A DNA stretch of 64,000 nucleotides, from the NCBI GenBank assembly GCA_029204225.1, contig CM055096.1, positions 64,345,370-64,409,369 on the forward strand, in the 5' to 3' direction. This DNA comes from Diphasiastrum complanatum. Taxonomy: Eukaryota > Streptophyta > Lycopodiopsida > Lycopodiales > Lycopodiaceae. This document shows, piece by piece, positions 34,880 through 46,603 of this stretch (the first letter of the stretch is position 1; every line of letters begins with the position of its first letter). Both the position numbers and the translations under genes were made by a program. The notes beneath the pieces were generated by a model, which saw only the letters and a program-made list of their open reading frames with translations, was not told the origin of the DNA and made no database searches.

Positions 34880-35610
34880 ATAAGTGACAGGGATTTGGCA
34901 CCCTGTGTGTGTAAGTCCAACCTGATGATCACATATGGATTTGATTAATTAGAAAGCCAATAAAAGGACTTTAGGCCTATTATGCGAGACTTTTAATGTT
35001 GTAGGGCCTAAAAGTCAAGTTAGTGAATAAAGTAGGGGTTCCCACCAAAATTCATTTTTCAAGTTGGATCCTCCAATTAATGAATGGGTTCCCTCCACTA
35101 TTTGAATTCTTAGGTTTAGATTAGCCAATAGGAATTGGGGTGCCCATCTCCTCAATTTCCTATATAAGAGGCAATTTTGAATCATTGTATATATTCTCTT
35201 TTCATTTCAATACAAGCAGATTGGCTCTCTATGGAATGGATGTGGAATGTCCTTGCTCTTTATCTCTTTTCCTCCATCTCTCATGCTTTCTTCGGTGTTG
35301 TTATTTGTTGGATGTGATTATTATTGGATTTGCTAATTCTTATGCTTTTTGTGAGAGAAAAACTAGGGAGAGAGAGAAGGGTAACCTATCATCATTGTGG
35401 ATTTAGGGTTAATGGTTGTAGTGTTAATTGATAGTGTTAATGGATCTTAGTGTTAATTGTGGATCACTCCCTAGGTTCTTTGCTAGGCTAGTGAAAACGT
35501 CAAGTGGTGGTGAATTATATCCATCACTCCGTTTATTGAGCGACGATATTTCTCATTCTTCGGTTCTAGTTGTTTTGCCAGATAGTTTCGAAAAGTGCAT
35601 GTCTACTTTG
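34880..35610 (+). repeat. LTR-like stretch with TATA box
   Basis: CCTATATAAGAGGCA (about 35,158) is followed by CATTTCAATACAAGCAGATTGGC, the usual look of a plant LTR R/U5 region downstream of its TATA box. Ends and a partner copy are not found. Telomere-like CCCTAACCCTA occurs once at about 34,865. Confidence 0.35.
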
Positions 35611-36560
35611 CGACATAAGTAGAACAACATATGGTAGTCGTATTTGGTGGGCTGCCCGCTCTGGTGTTTCACAGAGGTCGGGCCCGTTTAATACATGCAC
35701 AAACAGTACCCATATACAATGAATATGAAAACGATTTCAACTTGATGCTTCAACTAGCTAGACAACTGCATACTAGCCCAAAATGGAAAAAGATGATTCT
35801 GGATTGCAAAAGAAAAGGACAAGTACAGAGTGAATTACTAGTGTACAAGACAAAGTACACAATACTTTATGACAACTAGCATTCTATCATTGCAATTATT
35901 ACGAACTCTTACTTCAGTGTGGAGATTATGGCAAGAACTGCAGATATGCTATGTATGACATACAATACTGCATAGCAATTAATCTTTTATAATCATTTCA
36001 AGCACATCGAACAAATCTTTTGAACAACCATGATTCACAATCAATTCATAATACACTACAAAATTCATTAACTCATTGTGATAGAAACTAGTTCGGAATT
36101 CAAGCACACGATTTTCAATTGATGGCAAGTGCTTATGAACAATAAAGACTACATAAAACAACAAAGATGAAGCGAATAGAGGTGAGGTAAAGCCATACCT
36201 CAGTATGTGATTAGGTAGCCGAAAATTGATAAAACTCAAGTAATGAATGCTGCAACTTGAGGTGAGGTCCATTGGTCTTTATGACATCAAACCTCATATT
36301 TTCAATGAGCTTCGTAGTAGAATATCAGACCCAGGAACGTTGATGCAGTTCTGACCACTGTCCACATGTCGAATCAAGTTGATATAAGAAGAGAAAATGA
36401 AGAAAATTATATTTTTCAGAATGTAAGCGATGCGATTGACAAGTTAGCGGTTCAGTTGAGAGGAAACTGAGATGTAATTTTGTTAAAAAAAAACAAGCTA
36501 GAAATCAAATGGCTAAAAAAATAGCAACTAATCAATCAACTCTCATGTTTAGTCAATCAA
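35611..36560. other. unassigned AT-rich stretch
   Basis: Only short frames without family resemblance. Nothing further is supported. Confidence 0.35.
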
Positions 36561-37230
36561 AACATCACACAAGCAACTCATTCAACCTCTAGCGTTCTCA
36601 TATTCTCCATCCAAATGCAATACTTCAAGCAACCAAAAATTCAAAGCAAACAAACCATGAGCTCTAGCATACTATGAGTCACTCACAACCAAGCATGAAC
36701 AACACACAACCATTCTTCCAACATACCTTCCAACATTCAAAAAACTAAGCACATTCCATTAACTCCCTTCATCATGCAATCAAGGGAGTGATACAAAACA
36801 CAATCTTCCTCTATCTACCATAGCAAAGGCATATACCAAGCACCATCACCCCAAAGAATCATCTAACACTTTTACGAATAATAACACTCAACCAAGACAA
36901 GGCAACAAGTAAACATGATGACACGAAGGTAACCATCAATACTACATGCAAACATCAAGCAAACTGTAACTATTTGCATATCACTATCATTCTTCAACCA
37001 AGAAGTAAGCATGCTAGTGAGGCAACCCTCAATCAAGAATCATCACTCCAAAAGCAAAACACACTACTCATTATGCAACTCATACCATCAAAACAACTCA
37101 CAAACCAAAAGCAAAACTCAAGCACTCACAAAGAAGTCATATGAATCTCTCCACTCATATGAAACAATACAACAAGAATCCAAAATCTACTAACTCCGAA
37201 AAATACAAAGGGTCCTTCAAGATGGAGATT
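36560..37230. other. G-depleted (AC-rich) strand-asymmetric stretch
   Basis: The plus strand is dominated by A and C (CAAC, ACAA, CATC runs) with very few G for about 670 bases. It has no ordered repeat unit and no coding signal. Confidence 0.55.
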
Positions 37231-37371
37231 TTCCAATCTTCATGAACCACATGTCCTTCAAGCCCTTCTTGCCACATGTCCATCCCTCTTTGAAAGGTTG
37301 CCCAAGTTGGACGTCTTCCAAGTTGGCTTCCATTTTAATAGCATGTGCTTTGTGGGTTCTTGACGGTTTTA

Positions 37372-38065
37372 TATACAAGCATATATACCTTTTTATGAGG
37401 AAAAGTCTTCAAAAAATCGAGAAGTTATCTAAAATGTAGGTTTTTTGAGGATAACTCCGAGAAGGTTTCTCGAGCATTGCTTCCAAAAGTACAAAAACTA
37501 GTCGAGAATGAGTTTTAATGGAATATCATTAACACATGTCCACCACTTGAAATAGTAAAAGAGTTGTTTTGCCCTTTTATTGGCAAGGTGAGAGGCAACA
37601 TGTCAATGGGAGGTGGAGAGATATTAAAGCTTGGAACCCAAACATGTGGCAACCTAGCCAAAATGTGCCAAAAAAGGAAACCTAGGCTCATGCTAACAAC
37701 CTAGACGAGTGCCGACCAATCCAACATGTGAAACCAAAACCTTGCTAACTGTCATTATGCATGGGACCTAATTTTCACATATGGGTTTCAATTTTTCCAT
37801 TTCTTCTAAGTTGAGTTTCTATAAATTCGAGTATCTCCACGACGAGGAAGTGCATTCTAGGCAATGCTCAGAAAAACTAGCAAGGTACAGGAATGAAATC
37901 AGCATTTTTTCTCAAAAACCAATATCATAGAATATTTGACAATTTTTTATGCAAGCATATAAATTCTTTTATGAGTGATAGTGTTCGATAGTGTTCAAAT
38001 ACTCAAAAGCTTTAGAAAATGCAGGTTTTTGAAGATAACTTAAAAGAGATTTCGCGAGCATTGAA
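37372..38065 (+). repeat. diverged direct repeat pair (37,372-37,486 and 37,951-38,065)
   Basis: Both copies run from a CAAGCATATA-type start through TTTTATGAG, TGCAGGTTTTT/TGTAGGTTTTT and GATAACT to TTCTCGAGCATTG/TTCGCGAGCATTG. They are about 115 bases each, spaced about 580 bases apart and clearly diverged. They may be ends or internal repeats of one element; nothing coding lies between. Confidence 0.6.
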
Positions 38066-38167
38066 TCTTGATGATTCTAGTTGAGAGGATCCAAGCTTGA
38101 CCAGGCCTACTAACATAAGCACCTTAAACTCTTCTTCTTCAAGGCAAAGACCAATACAAAGGCCAAA

Positions 38168-38225
38168 AAGGAAGGAAGGAAGGAAGGAAGGGAGGGAGAG
38201 AGAGAGAGAGAGAGAAATAGAGAGA
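38168..38225 (+). repeat. GGAA and GA microsatellite just upstream of the subunit f start
   Basis: GGAA tetramers (38,170-38,190) pass into GA dinucleotides (38,196-38,214), ending about 30 bases before the ATG at 38,254. GA/CT tracts are common in plant 5' UTRs and core promoters. Confidence 0.75.
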
Positions 38226-38253
38226 GCGCGAGCGAGCGAGATAGGGGAGAGAT

Positions 38254-38514
38254 ATGGCGCTACAGTGGGTGAAGGGATTGTCGCAGTTGAAGGTGAAGCA
38301 GGTGCCTCCATATCTCAAGTCCACGCTCACCAGGGACAACATCGTCTCAGGCACTCGCTCCTGGCTCGACAATTACAACACCAAGTACGTGCAAACGGGT
38401 AGCATCAAGCCCCTCAACGATGTTCTCATTTCGGTTTTCTTGCTCTCATATGCCGTCGGCTGGCCCACTGAGATCCGTCACCTGCGTCATCAGGAGCACG
38501 AGAAGCATCACTGA
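38254..38514 (+). CDS. mitochondrial F1Fo ATP synthase subunit f-like small protein
   Basis: 86 residues, uninterrupted, starting MALQWVKGLSQLKVKQVPPY. The C-terminal half has a Tyr-rich YNTKYVQTGSIKPL stretch, a single hydrophobic segment (about residues 50-66, LNDVLISVFLLSYAVGW) and a basic, His-rich tail RHLRHQEHEKHH. This layout matches subunit f of the membrane Fo sector, which has Y-x-KKGSI before one transmembrane helix and a LKHER..KYH tail in animals. Subunit f sits in the mitochondrial inner membrane and helps dimerise ATP synthase. There is no cleavable presequence, also as in subunit f. The start follows a GA-rich leader and has no nearby alternative. The assignment is by remembered pattern, not a search; another small inner-membrane protein is possible. 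Confidence 0.72.
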   Translation: MALQWVKGLSQLKVKQVPPYLKSTLTRDNIVSGTRSWLDNYNTKYVQTGSIKPLNDVLISVFLLSYAVGWPTEIRHLRHQEHEKHH

Positions 38515-39400
38515 TGCAACCAACATTGCAACCCTTTCCATTCATGTGAGTGCCATACTCAGATTTGCATATGTATCTTTCAATCCAAAAGGATAAACCC
38601 TATTTTGCTAGGAATGGGATGCTGGATGGTTATTTATATTCCATTGCTGTGGCTTAGTGGGAGTTTCTGGCTGCCCCCTTTTGTTCTTTCACGCTTTACA
38701 CCCGCAAATCCTGGGATTAAAATGCTCGGAGTTTATTTTAATTGGAGCAATGGATCTGAAAATTCCATTCACAAACTTATTTATTATTAAATGTCAAAAA
38801 CAGCAAGGGTTCTAAAAGGACTACCGGCTTGTGGCTCTTATGTTTTCTGACAATTTTGATGGAAGCATTAATTGTGTGGATTCCCTTGAATTGGCCTTAA
38901 TGACACTGATAAAGCTATGCTATGTATTCCATTCTCTTCTTTCTCTCACATCATTCCCTCTTCGTTCCACTCTCATCTATCTAGATGGCGCAGAATGTGG
39001 TAATTTTGTAATTTAATTTTAGCACATATATTGCAGCAAATATTGCAGTTCACTTCTTGCAAACCTCTCAACAAGCTAGCCTCTGGTGAAAATGAAGCTC
39101 CTCCCTGCCTTAGACCGCCATTTATGTATGCTACCCACCCGCAACCTAGGTAATTGGCTACACTTCAGACTCAATTTTGATCAGGTGTTGACTGGTTGTC
39201 TCTGACCCACCCACAATGGTGTAACACTAATAGCAATCACCCATGTGCCTCAGCATGGCACCATTATCAGTGAGGATACCTCGGGGACTTGCTGGCTACC
39301 TTATAATCTCATTGTGGCAAAATTCAGCACCAACTGCTTGGTCTGTGATGATGATCTTCAGCTGTACTTCTGATAACTTGTCATATGTTCTTTCCTGGTC
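38515..39400 (+). other. 3' flank of the subunit f gene
   Basis: GTGAGT 30 bases after the stop (38,548) and TTGCAG repeats near 39,033-39,048 could mark a 3'-UTR intron, but neither is proven. No other coding signal. Confidence 0.3.
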
Positions 39401-39404
39401 ACCA

Positions 39405-39570
39405 CTTGCAACATCCTGACTCAGCTGGGGCCAAATACCTAGTGTGCATATAGCCCGTCACCATAGCTTACAATGATTGGCCCTTTGGTAGCTTCAACAC
39501 TCTCAACATTCCTGACCCAGCTTGGGCGAATTACCTAGTCATGCTTATAGCCTGTCACCGTAGCTTATAC
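39405..39570 (+). repeat. imperfect direct repeat, about 67 bp twice (period 98)
   Basis: 39,405-39,471 and 39,503-39,569 share the layout ACATcCTGACtCAGCTtGGGCc, TACCTAGT, GCaTATAGCCcGTCACCaTAGCTTA. No function is apparent. Confidence 0.65.
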
Positions 39571-39876
39571 CTAGCTTTCATTCAAATCCTAATATTTTTG
39601 GTTTTGTTTTCTTAGTTATTTTGAGATCTCTCAATGGAAATCTTCAAACCTGTTCTTACCAATAATGCAAGTTTGGTGTTACAAAAAACTTTTCATATCA
39701 ATCCTGGTTTTCCAAATCCAATGTCTTTGCTCACCTCCAAAAAAATTGCAGCCAATCTAGCCATTATGGCAATTGAACAAACTTAAGGACCTTAAAATGT
39801 GCAGATCCTTCACATACGTGTCATGTACTTATAGTACATCAGGCTTATAGTGCAATATAATATCCAGTGTAACCTT

Positions 39877-40367
39877 TGTTAGGCCCAAAAGGAGTTATTA
39901 GCCTTAAGAATAAGGTGGTTCTTTCTTTAGGCCCTCCAAAGTACTTAAATAAAGATAAGAGGCCAACAAGGGCCCAAAATAGACAATAGACTTTATAAAA
40001 TTTAACAAGGGCTAATTATCCCTCAAGATAAGTATGTTTAGTTAAGTTAGGGGATCGTCTATAAATAGACAAGGGACATCATTTTGAAGAATCTTTTGGC
40101 TCATTTGTAAAAATGAGAGCTTAGCTTCCTCTTTGCGAATGTGAGCCTTGGGAATAGAGCTTGCTAGGTCTCATGTGCTCAATGCACATGAATCTCATCC
40201 CCATTTTGTATTTATTTTCTTTCATCCCTCAATTTTATTGATGATTCCATGGAGCTCTATTTGTGACTTGTGTTTTATGGCTATATCAACATAAATGTTT
40301 TGTTATTCTCTTGATTGTGGCTTTACTTTCATTACTATTGCTATTTGATTGGGTTTGGCACATGACA
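39877..40367 (+). repeat. solo LTR, family D (copy 1)
   Basis: Runs TGTTAGGCCC to GGCACATGACA, 491 bp, and is closely matched by 57,199-57,671. A TATAAATAG box at about 40,052 sets plus orientation. No primer site or polypurine tract adjoins it, so it is a solo LTR. Matching 5-bp target duplications are not evident. Confidence 0.85.
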
Positions 40368-41068
40368 TTTTGCTACGATCACTTGACTCAAATAACTAAC
40401 CATTAAAAAAATTTGCCGTCAAAATTATAAAATTTTCACGGTCTCTTTCTTTCTTTGACGAGCACCTCAATGCTTTATAGAAACAACCATAAAAAAAACT
40501 TACTGACAATTTTCAGATTTTTGAAGGTCTTAAATTTTTTTTACGAGCAAATGTTTCACGAAACCAAATTCTTTTTTTTATCAAGGTTGTTTTCTAAGTT
40601 GTTTATTTTGTTTCATTTTTTCTTATTTCTTCATAACTTCTTCATTTTAGCTCAAAATTTGACATTATAAAATGCAGAAGTGATCAATATGTCGAGCTTG
40701 ACATAGTGCAATTATTTGTACTTTTGTAATCATTACTTAAATTTTTTTTAAGTAACCTTTTTTCTAAGTCAATTCCTTTTTAGTTTTCTTCTTTCGAAGC
40801 TCTATATAGTATAACTTCTTTGTTTGAATTCGGATTGAATGTTGTAAAAAGCAAAAGTGCCCACGGTGATCTGATCTACAAGTTGGGCACAATTATTGTA
40901 CATTTTATATTTTCCGTTTACATCCACTATAAGGATTTGACAATCAATTACTTCTTCAAGGACTCGGAACTTTAAGTGGGTGGAGAAACTCTTAACGGCC
41001 TATCAAATTCCATTGTGAAAATTTTTTAGTTGCTGAACTCATAGTCCATAGATCTTCATCGGTCATTA
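40368..41068. other. AT-rich unassigned stretch
   Basis: Many T and A homopolymers; no gene recognised. Confidence 0.4.
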
Positions 41069-42560
41069 GTGATGGATTACGGGTATAGTAAAAACGTTCA
41101 ACAATCTAAACTCACATTGTATAACCTTGGTTTTGATGGACAACCAAGTTCAATCAATATTGAAGATTGGGTGATTAAATTGGAATCTTATTTTCGTCAT
41201 CACCATTATCTTGATGAGGATAAAGTCTACTTCGAATCGTTATGTCTTCAAAGACAAGTTTGAGCATGGTGGGATACTCAAGCATATTCGATCTTGAAGC
41301 TTTGGAGTAAATTCAAGATTGCGTGTTTTGATAGTGTTACAATTTTCTACATCAAATCATTCGAATCTCTCAAACAGACTAGATCTGTACAACAACTCAA
41401 TCACCAATTTTGCTTCATTAGGTTTCCAAGGACGTGTTTAGTCATGGTGGAACATCGTTCAAGACTGTCTTCATGTGAATTGGAGTAATTTTAAAGTAGT
41501 TTGTAGACAAGTTTTCCATTGATCTTATTTCATCCAATGGTGTTCTTTGAACCAAACATCCATTGTTGCAGAGTACAATAAAAACTTTTAGCAGATGATT
41601 CCAATATTCGACTATGGAGAAGTATATCTTATATGTTGCTATATATATGGTTTACGGACTCAGTATCGGAGCGTTGTAGAAAGTTGCCTGCAAACTACTT
41701 CTCTACAGTTTGGTTTTCAATTAAGGGAAATAATGGAATATGCATTAGGGTACGAGCAATGAGAACAAAGGCTAAAACGGGCAGCCAAAGGGAAAGAAAA
41801 ACAATCTAAATGGTTTGAAGAAATGAGGATGCTGGTGCAGAAATCGATTGATCAAAATAAAACATCAGTGGATCGCCAACCGAAAAAGGAGCACAAAAGT
41901 GAAGACTGTTCTGAAGATGAAGACGATTTCAACAATGAAGCGGATGAGCAAACCGACGACGAAAGTCAAGTTTTGGATCCAGAAACAGTTGCAGACAACA
42001 AAAGTCCTATTCAGGATTCAGATCAAGATGCAATGACAGATGGCGAAAATTTGGACTCAGATCAAGAAGCATTCACAGATAGCGAAAGTCCTAACCAAGA
42101 CAAAGAGGATCAGAGTTCATTTGAGGATGCATAATTTGATCAAGGAGATGATATTGCTAAAGCAAATGATGGTCAATTGGAAGGACAAATTGAGATGCAG
42201 ATGATGGTCAATTGGACGAGTCAACCTCTAATCAAGAGAAAAATCAAAAATCATATGATCATCCTTGGCAATCAGAGCAATTTCACTGTGAGGACAAGCA
42301 AGTTCACACAATTGAAGATCTGGAGACCGGAAAACGTGGGGATAATAGTCAAGATTTTCTACATGGAAAACTGGTCAATAGCCAAGTGCAGAACTTGTGT
42401 CAAGAACCTAATCTGCAATGTCAAACTGATGGTATTGACCGCCAATTCAGTGATCAAGTTGATGTTGCATATGATTTCGAACAACAGTCGTTTTCCAACC
42501 GGACGTTTCAGATAAAGTCCAACAAATATTATATTGCATTGATAAGCTTGATGTACTAAA
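41069..42560 (+). pseudogene. gypsy-type gag remnant with acidic tail
   Basis: GFDGQPSSINIEDWVIKLES, then KVYFESLCLQRQV and AWWDTQ match the conserved helical core of Ty3/gypsy gag (W-x-x-K-x-E-x-F ... WW). Stops and frame changes follow. EYALGYEQ and KRAAKGKEKQSKWFEEM lead into an acidic stretch (41,823-42,134) with repeats of DSDQEAFTDSESPNQD type, then a Gln/Asp-rich segment to 42,558. No zinc knuckle, protease or pol is visible, so it is a decayed or non-autonomous gag. Confidence 0.6.
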
Positions 42561-43920
42561 AGTACATGACACTCCTCCTAATTAAATAGTTTTGTCGTAA
42601 AAAATGAATGACACTTGTCTGATCAGCTTGATCACCTCATTTAAGTAGTCATGATTGAGGATGTCATGTCCAAAACTTGTTGCATCATTATAGATCCAAG
42701 CTATTGAATTGAATCCATTTGTTAGCTTAAGTCTGTAACCCATGTTCCCATGAAGAAAAAATTATGGTCAAAGAAGAGATTGATCTTCTTGGCAACTAAT
42801 CTGCATGGACTGTCTAAGTGTATCACCGCAATATCCTCTTTTGTCTGCTTCCTTGACATCATACCAACTTGGATGCTTCATTCAATTCCCTTGGATTCGT
42901 GTTTTTGCATTACATATGGTTCTTCTATCGCACTGGGCAATCCATGTTGTTTGATCAATTTGATGAAGAAAATTAGAATTGATCTATTAACAATGGTAAT
43001 CATGAGTTGTTGTTCAAATACAAATGCTCCATGTGAGGTAACCGCCATCAGAAATATCACTCGAATGTATGTGAGGCCTTTGGGCATACTGTTGACCAAA
43101 ATATATTTCTTCAAATTTGGTCAATACTTCATTCATGGTTGGCCATGAAAAATTGATCTGATTGACATCGAAAATTGACTTTCGTTTAATAGTATAATAT
43201 CTATAGTTGCACATAGATGTGGTTGAAGCATCAATTCCAAGTAGTGAAAATATATTCCAAAGTTGAATCAGGGACTTGATGTTTCGATTATTTGAATTAG
43301 CCATTAATTAAAAATCATGGTTGACACAGCTTGATATTAGACCTAGTACATTCAACTTTGTAGAGCAATGTAAACCTTCCCAAAGAAACTGATACAAATT
43401 GTTGGCATATTTTAAAATCGGCTTCCTATAGAGTGTTGGTTGACTGAGAAAATATCCCCAATTGTTATTCTTGTCTATGCATTCTAAATATGCACGTGAA
43501 ATAGATATTGGTAGTTTAGTTTTAGAGAATCCATAGGAATAAGATTCTCCATGAAAGGCCACTTTAAGCTCTTGTGAAATGGATCCATGAGGCACGTCGA
43601 ACAATAATCTTGAATATTGATATTGGTAGGATCTCTATGGAATAATTAAGTCTCTTCATTGCTAACAATATCCACGTTAAATACTTCGTACTCCATTGGA
43701 TCATTGTCAATAATAAAAACATTCTTGAGAGCTCTCAAACCAAATTGAAATGATTCACAGATCGGATCCTTAAGTTAGCCATTCAATTCCAAGTTATGGA
43801 ACGTCGGTGCCAAATAGTCTCATTTCGAAAGATTGATGAATGCCTTGATTCACTTTCTTTGAGCATAACAAACTCCTCGATTTGACGGCCCATAGTTGCT
43901 TGTCCATTGATCACATTAAG
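42561..43920 (-). other. unidentified stretch with minus-strand open frames
   Basis: Consecutive minus-strand frames (43,308-43,604; 43,014-43,304; 42,878-43,114) look protein-like and lie end to end, suggesting one decayed ORF read right to left, but I recognise no domain. The stretch ends at the gypsy-A LTR start. Confidence 0.3.
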
Positions 43921-44389
43921 TGTTACAACTCCCTAAGATCTCCGACTGCCTTGAAGGTTATCGCACACCCCATACTAGTGACAACGCACCATATCCGCCC
44001 ATCCGTACGGTCACAACTGACCCACTCCCATGCACTGGAGCTATCGACATACTCATGCCTAGTCAAGCCTTCTGCGATAACTGGCGTCCCATACCACCAG
44101 CCATCGCCCTTGGCTCTCCCTAGCACACATCTCTTGGCCTGGAGAGACATCTTGGCTAATGCACGTGCTCTCCATCCACCAATTCCCAGGTAGACTGAGT
44201 GAATGGCAAAAGGGAAACCCCACCACTATATAGGCATAGCATAGTGGGTCCCCTCAAGCACTCTCCTGTCGGCGACATGTGACCACCTAGGAGGTGACGC
44301 GTGGCACCAAAACATGTCGATAATGCCAGACCTGCGTCATGCCCCTTGCGAGGCCGTCACTGGAGGGCGTACCATTATGGTACATAACA
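43921..44389 (-). repeat. gypsy-A 3' LTR
   Basis: TGTTACAACT at 43,921 to TACATAACA at 44,389, 469 bp, ends inverted (TGTTA/TAACA). A minus-strand purine tract TGGGAGAGGAA (44,390-44,400) abuts it. The 5' LTR is not in the window. Confidence 0.75.
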
Positions 44390-45859
44390 TTCCTCTCCCA
44401 TAAAAACTTCCTTCTATGGGAAAACACCAGGGAATTTAAGTCTCAAATCGTCGTCCTTCTCCCAGGTGTCCTCATCATCTGACTTACTTTTCCAACGAAT
44501 CAGATGTTCAGAAATCAAACGATTTCTCAGCTGATGACGTCGAGTATCCATGATCCTGTTTGGTTCATGGGGTACAAAAGCAGTCAAATCCTCCAATTGA
44601 TCTAATGCTTTCCCTAGCCACCTGCAACATTTCTTGCATATCATGCAAGAAATCCGCTGTTGCTTGTACCTTGAGACCTTTGAGTCCAACGGAGATAGGC
44701 GAACGAGGCTGAAAGTCGTACAAGAGCATAAAAGGACTAAAATAAGTGCCAGAATGCTTCATACTATTATATGTGATCTCACCCATTGGGAGGTACTTTT
44801 CCCAATCTGATTGTTGCTTGGAAACATATGCGCGAAGCATATCTTCCATCGACTGGTTGACACGTTCGGTCTGACCATCGGTTTCTAGGTGATCCGTAGA
44901 CGAAAGGCTTAAGGTAGTTTCCAGTCTCTCAAAGACTGCCAACCAAAATTTGCCAGTGAACTTGGAATCACGATCACTAACAATATCGTAAGGCAAACCA
45001 TACAACCTGAACAACTTTTCAATGAGGAGTTGAGCAAGTTCTGAAGCTTTGACAATGATTTTTGTTGGAATAAATTGCTCCATTTTGGTAAGCCTGTCAA
45101 CTACTACCCAAATGGCATCGTGATCCTTCCTAGACTTGGGAAGTCCAACCACAAAATCCATGGAAATACTTTCCCACTTCTTGTTGGGAATTTCCAACGG
45201 ATGTAACAGATTGAGTCTTTCCGCTTTGTTCACTTGGCATTGTTCACACTTTTGAACATAAGCCTTGACATGACCTTTCATTTTTGGCCAATAAAATTCT
45301 CTCTTAACAAGGTCAAGTGTCCTCCTGTATACCAGGGTGTCCCGCACTGGGGCTATCGTGGCACTCATGCAGGATTTGGGCCCTAATGTCTGCAATAGAA
45401 ACTTTTCCTCTACTGAAAAGTAACCATTCCGAATGGAATATTCATGAAGTATCTTCTCTTCACGAGACTTCTTGGAATCGTGCTTTCCAAGATTATTTCT
45501 CACAATAGAGCTTCCTACCAGGACTTCTTGCCAAATACGACGGTTCGACAAAGGTCTCGCAGAGAAAGATACAACTCGGATTGGAAACTAATTAACCTCT
45601 CCAATCCGGCTCAAAGCATCAACGACACAGTTTGACGTACCCCGACGGTACTTAATGTCGAATTTCGAACTCCTGTATGAGTTTCGACCAACAGGCCTTA
45701 CGACCCCTAAGGTCCGAGGCATCACAAATATACTTAAGAGACTTGTGATCCGTCATAACCATGAATTTAGATCCGTATGAATAATATCTCCAGATCTTTA
45801 ATACATGGATGACAGCAAAAAGTTCCTTCTCATAAGTAGAATGGATATCTACTTTGAGT
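44390..45859 (-). pseudogene. gypsy-A RNase H part, integrase and chromodomain
   Basis: RNase H C-terminal part: STYEKELFAVIHVLKIWRYY and TDHKSLKYICDASDL (45,652-45,859). Integrase (44,565-45,551): zinc-finger end CEQCQVNKAER, SMDFVVGLPKSRKDHDAIWV (Asp 1), IVSDRDSKFTGKFW (Asp 2), ETDGQTERVNQSMEDML (Glu). A C-terminal chromodomain (EHLIRWKSKSDDEDTWEK, about 44,450-44,510) marks it as a chromovirus, whose chromodomain guides insertion to marked chromatin. The frame shifts near 44,640. The upstream half of pol resumes at 56,380 after the copia-B insertion. Confidence 0.9.
45855..45859. other. left target-site duplication of copia-B (TGAGT)
   Basis: TGAGT here equals TGAGT at 56,380-56,384. Removing copia-B and one copy restores a continuous gypsy-A RNase H frame. 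Confidence 0.93.
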
Positions 45860-45979
45860 TGTAGGAATCCAGAATCAAGACTATTCATTAACACAAAGTA
45901 TTCTCAAAGAGAGTCATCTAACCATCTCTCTCTTCTCTTTGAGAATACTTTGTGTTAATGAATAGTCTTGATTCCTACA
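45860..45979 (+). repeat. copia-B 5' LTR: 120-bp palindromic U5-inverted-U5 structure
   Basis: The right part (about 45,910-45,979) equals the R/U5 end of the 3' LTR, apart from a 7-base deletion. The left arm (45,860-45,912) is the exact inverse of that same end, so the LTR begins TGTAGGAATCC, the complement of its own terminus GGATTCCTACA. The arms (53 and 46 bases) enclose a 21-base loop (45,913-45,933). U3, with the promoter, is absent; the 3' LTR is 383 bp. The flanking duplication TGAGT abuts this odd end, so it was used in integration. Confidence 0.95.
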
Positions 45980-45992
45980 TGGTATTAGAGCC
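45980..45992 (+). other. copia-B primer binding site
   Basis: TGGTATTAGAGCC directly follows the LTR end at 45,979; one base differs from the usual initiator tRNA-Met site. Confidence 0.9.
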
Positions 45993-46603
45993 ATTTTTCA
46001 GAATTGATTGCTTGCTGGAGGGCACCCAATAGGTAGCCACATTTCTCCTCTTTTGGTTCATAAAAATCAGAATTTTTCTGATTTTTGTGGAGAGAGAACT
46101 GTTCGGCTTCTTGTTTTTTGTGCAGGAAATTGTAGGGAAAAGCTTGGAACCTCCACTCATTTGGGAGCCAGTAGTAGGGTGCCCATGCTCAACTAGTTTT
46201 CATGTGATTGAAATCAGATTACATGCATCAAATTTTAGATTTTCTTCTTGGAGGAGGGCGCCCATCTACCTTGAAGACAAATGTGTTTTTGACACATTTT
46301 TAGTGGCTGAAATTTTTCTGTTTTTGAGCTTGGAAGAAGGTTCTACCATCTGCTCCATTAGCACATTGAGTGCACACCATTTTACTTCTGGTTGTGGTTT
46401 TGGCTTCATTGGAAGCTTGCATATTAGTTAGTATTCTGTTATTTCAGTAGAATACAGCCACCTATATCTTCTTGTGAATGAGCTATTGCATGTGGTGTAT
46501 TGCAATCTACAGTGCTCATTAATTCAGCTTTGATCTGCTGATTTTTAGTAGATTTTGGCCTGGAATCTGTTTTTCCCATCTACTATTAGCTGAATTTTCA
46601 GAA
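45993..46603 (+). other. copia-B untranslated leader
   Basis: Non-coding leader between primer site and gag. It holds the self-complementary octamer GGGCGCCC (46,256-46,263) in a 16-base context shared with the chromovirus-C leader (49,121-49,136). Confidence 0.6.

Noticed and set aside
45860-45979. Reading the short 5' LTR as a simple truncation or a solo hairpin transposon
   Set aside because: The left arm is the inverse of the U5 end, the primer site follows directly, and the element's own target duplication abuts it, so it is part of copia-B.
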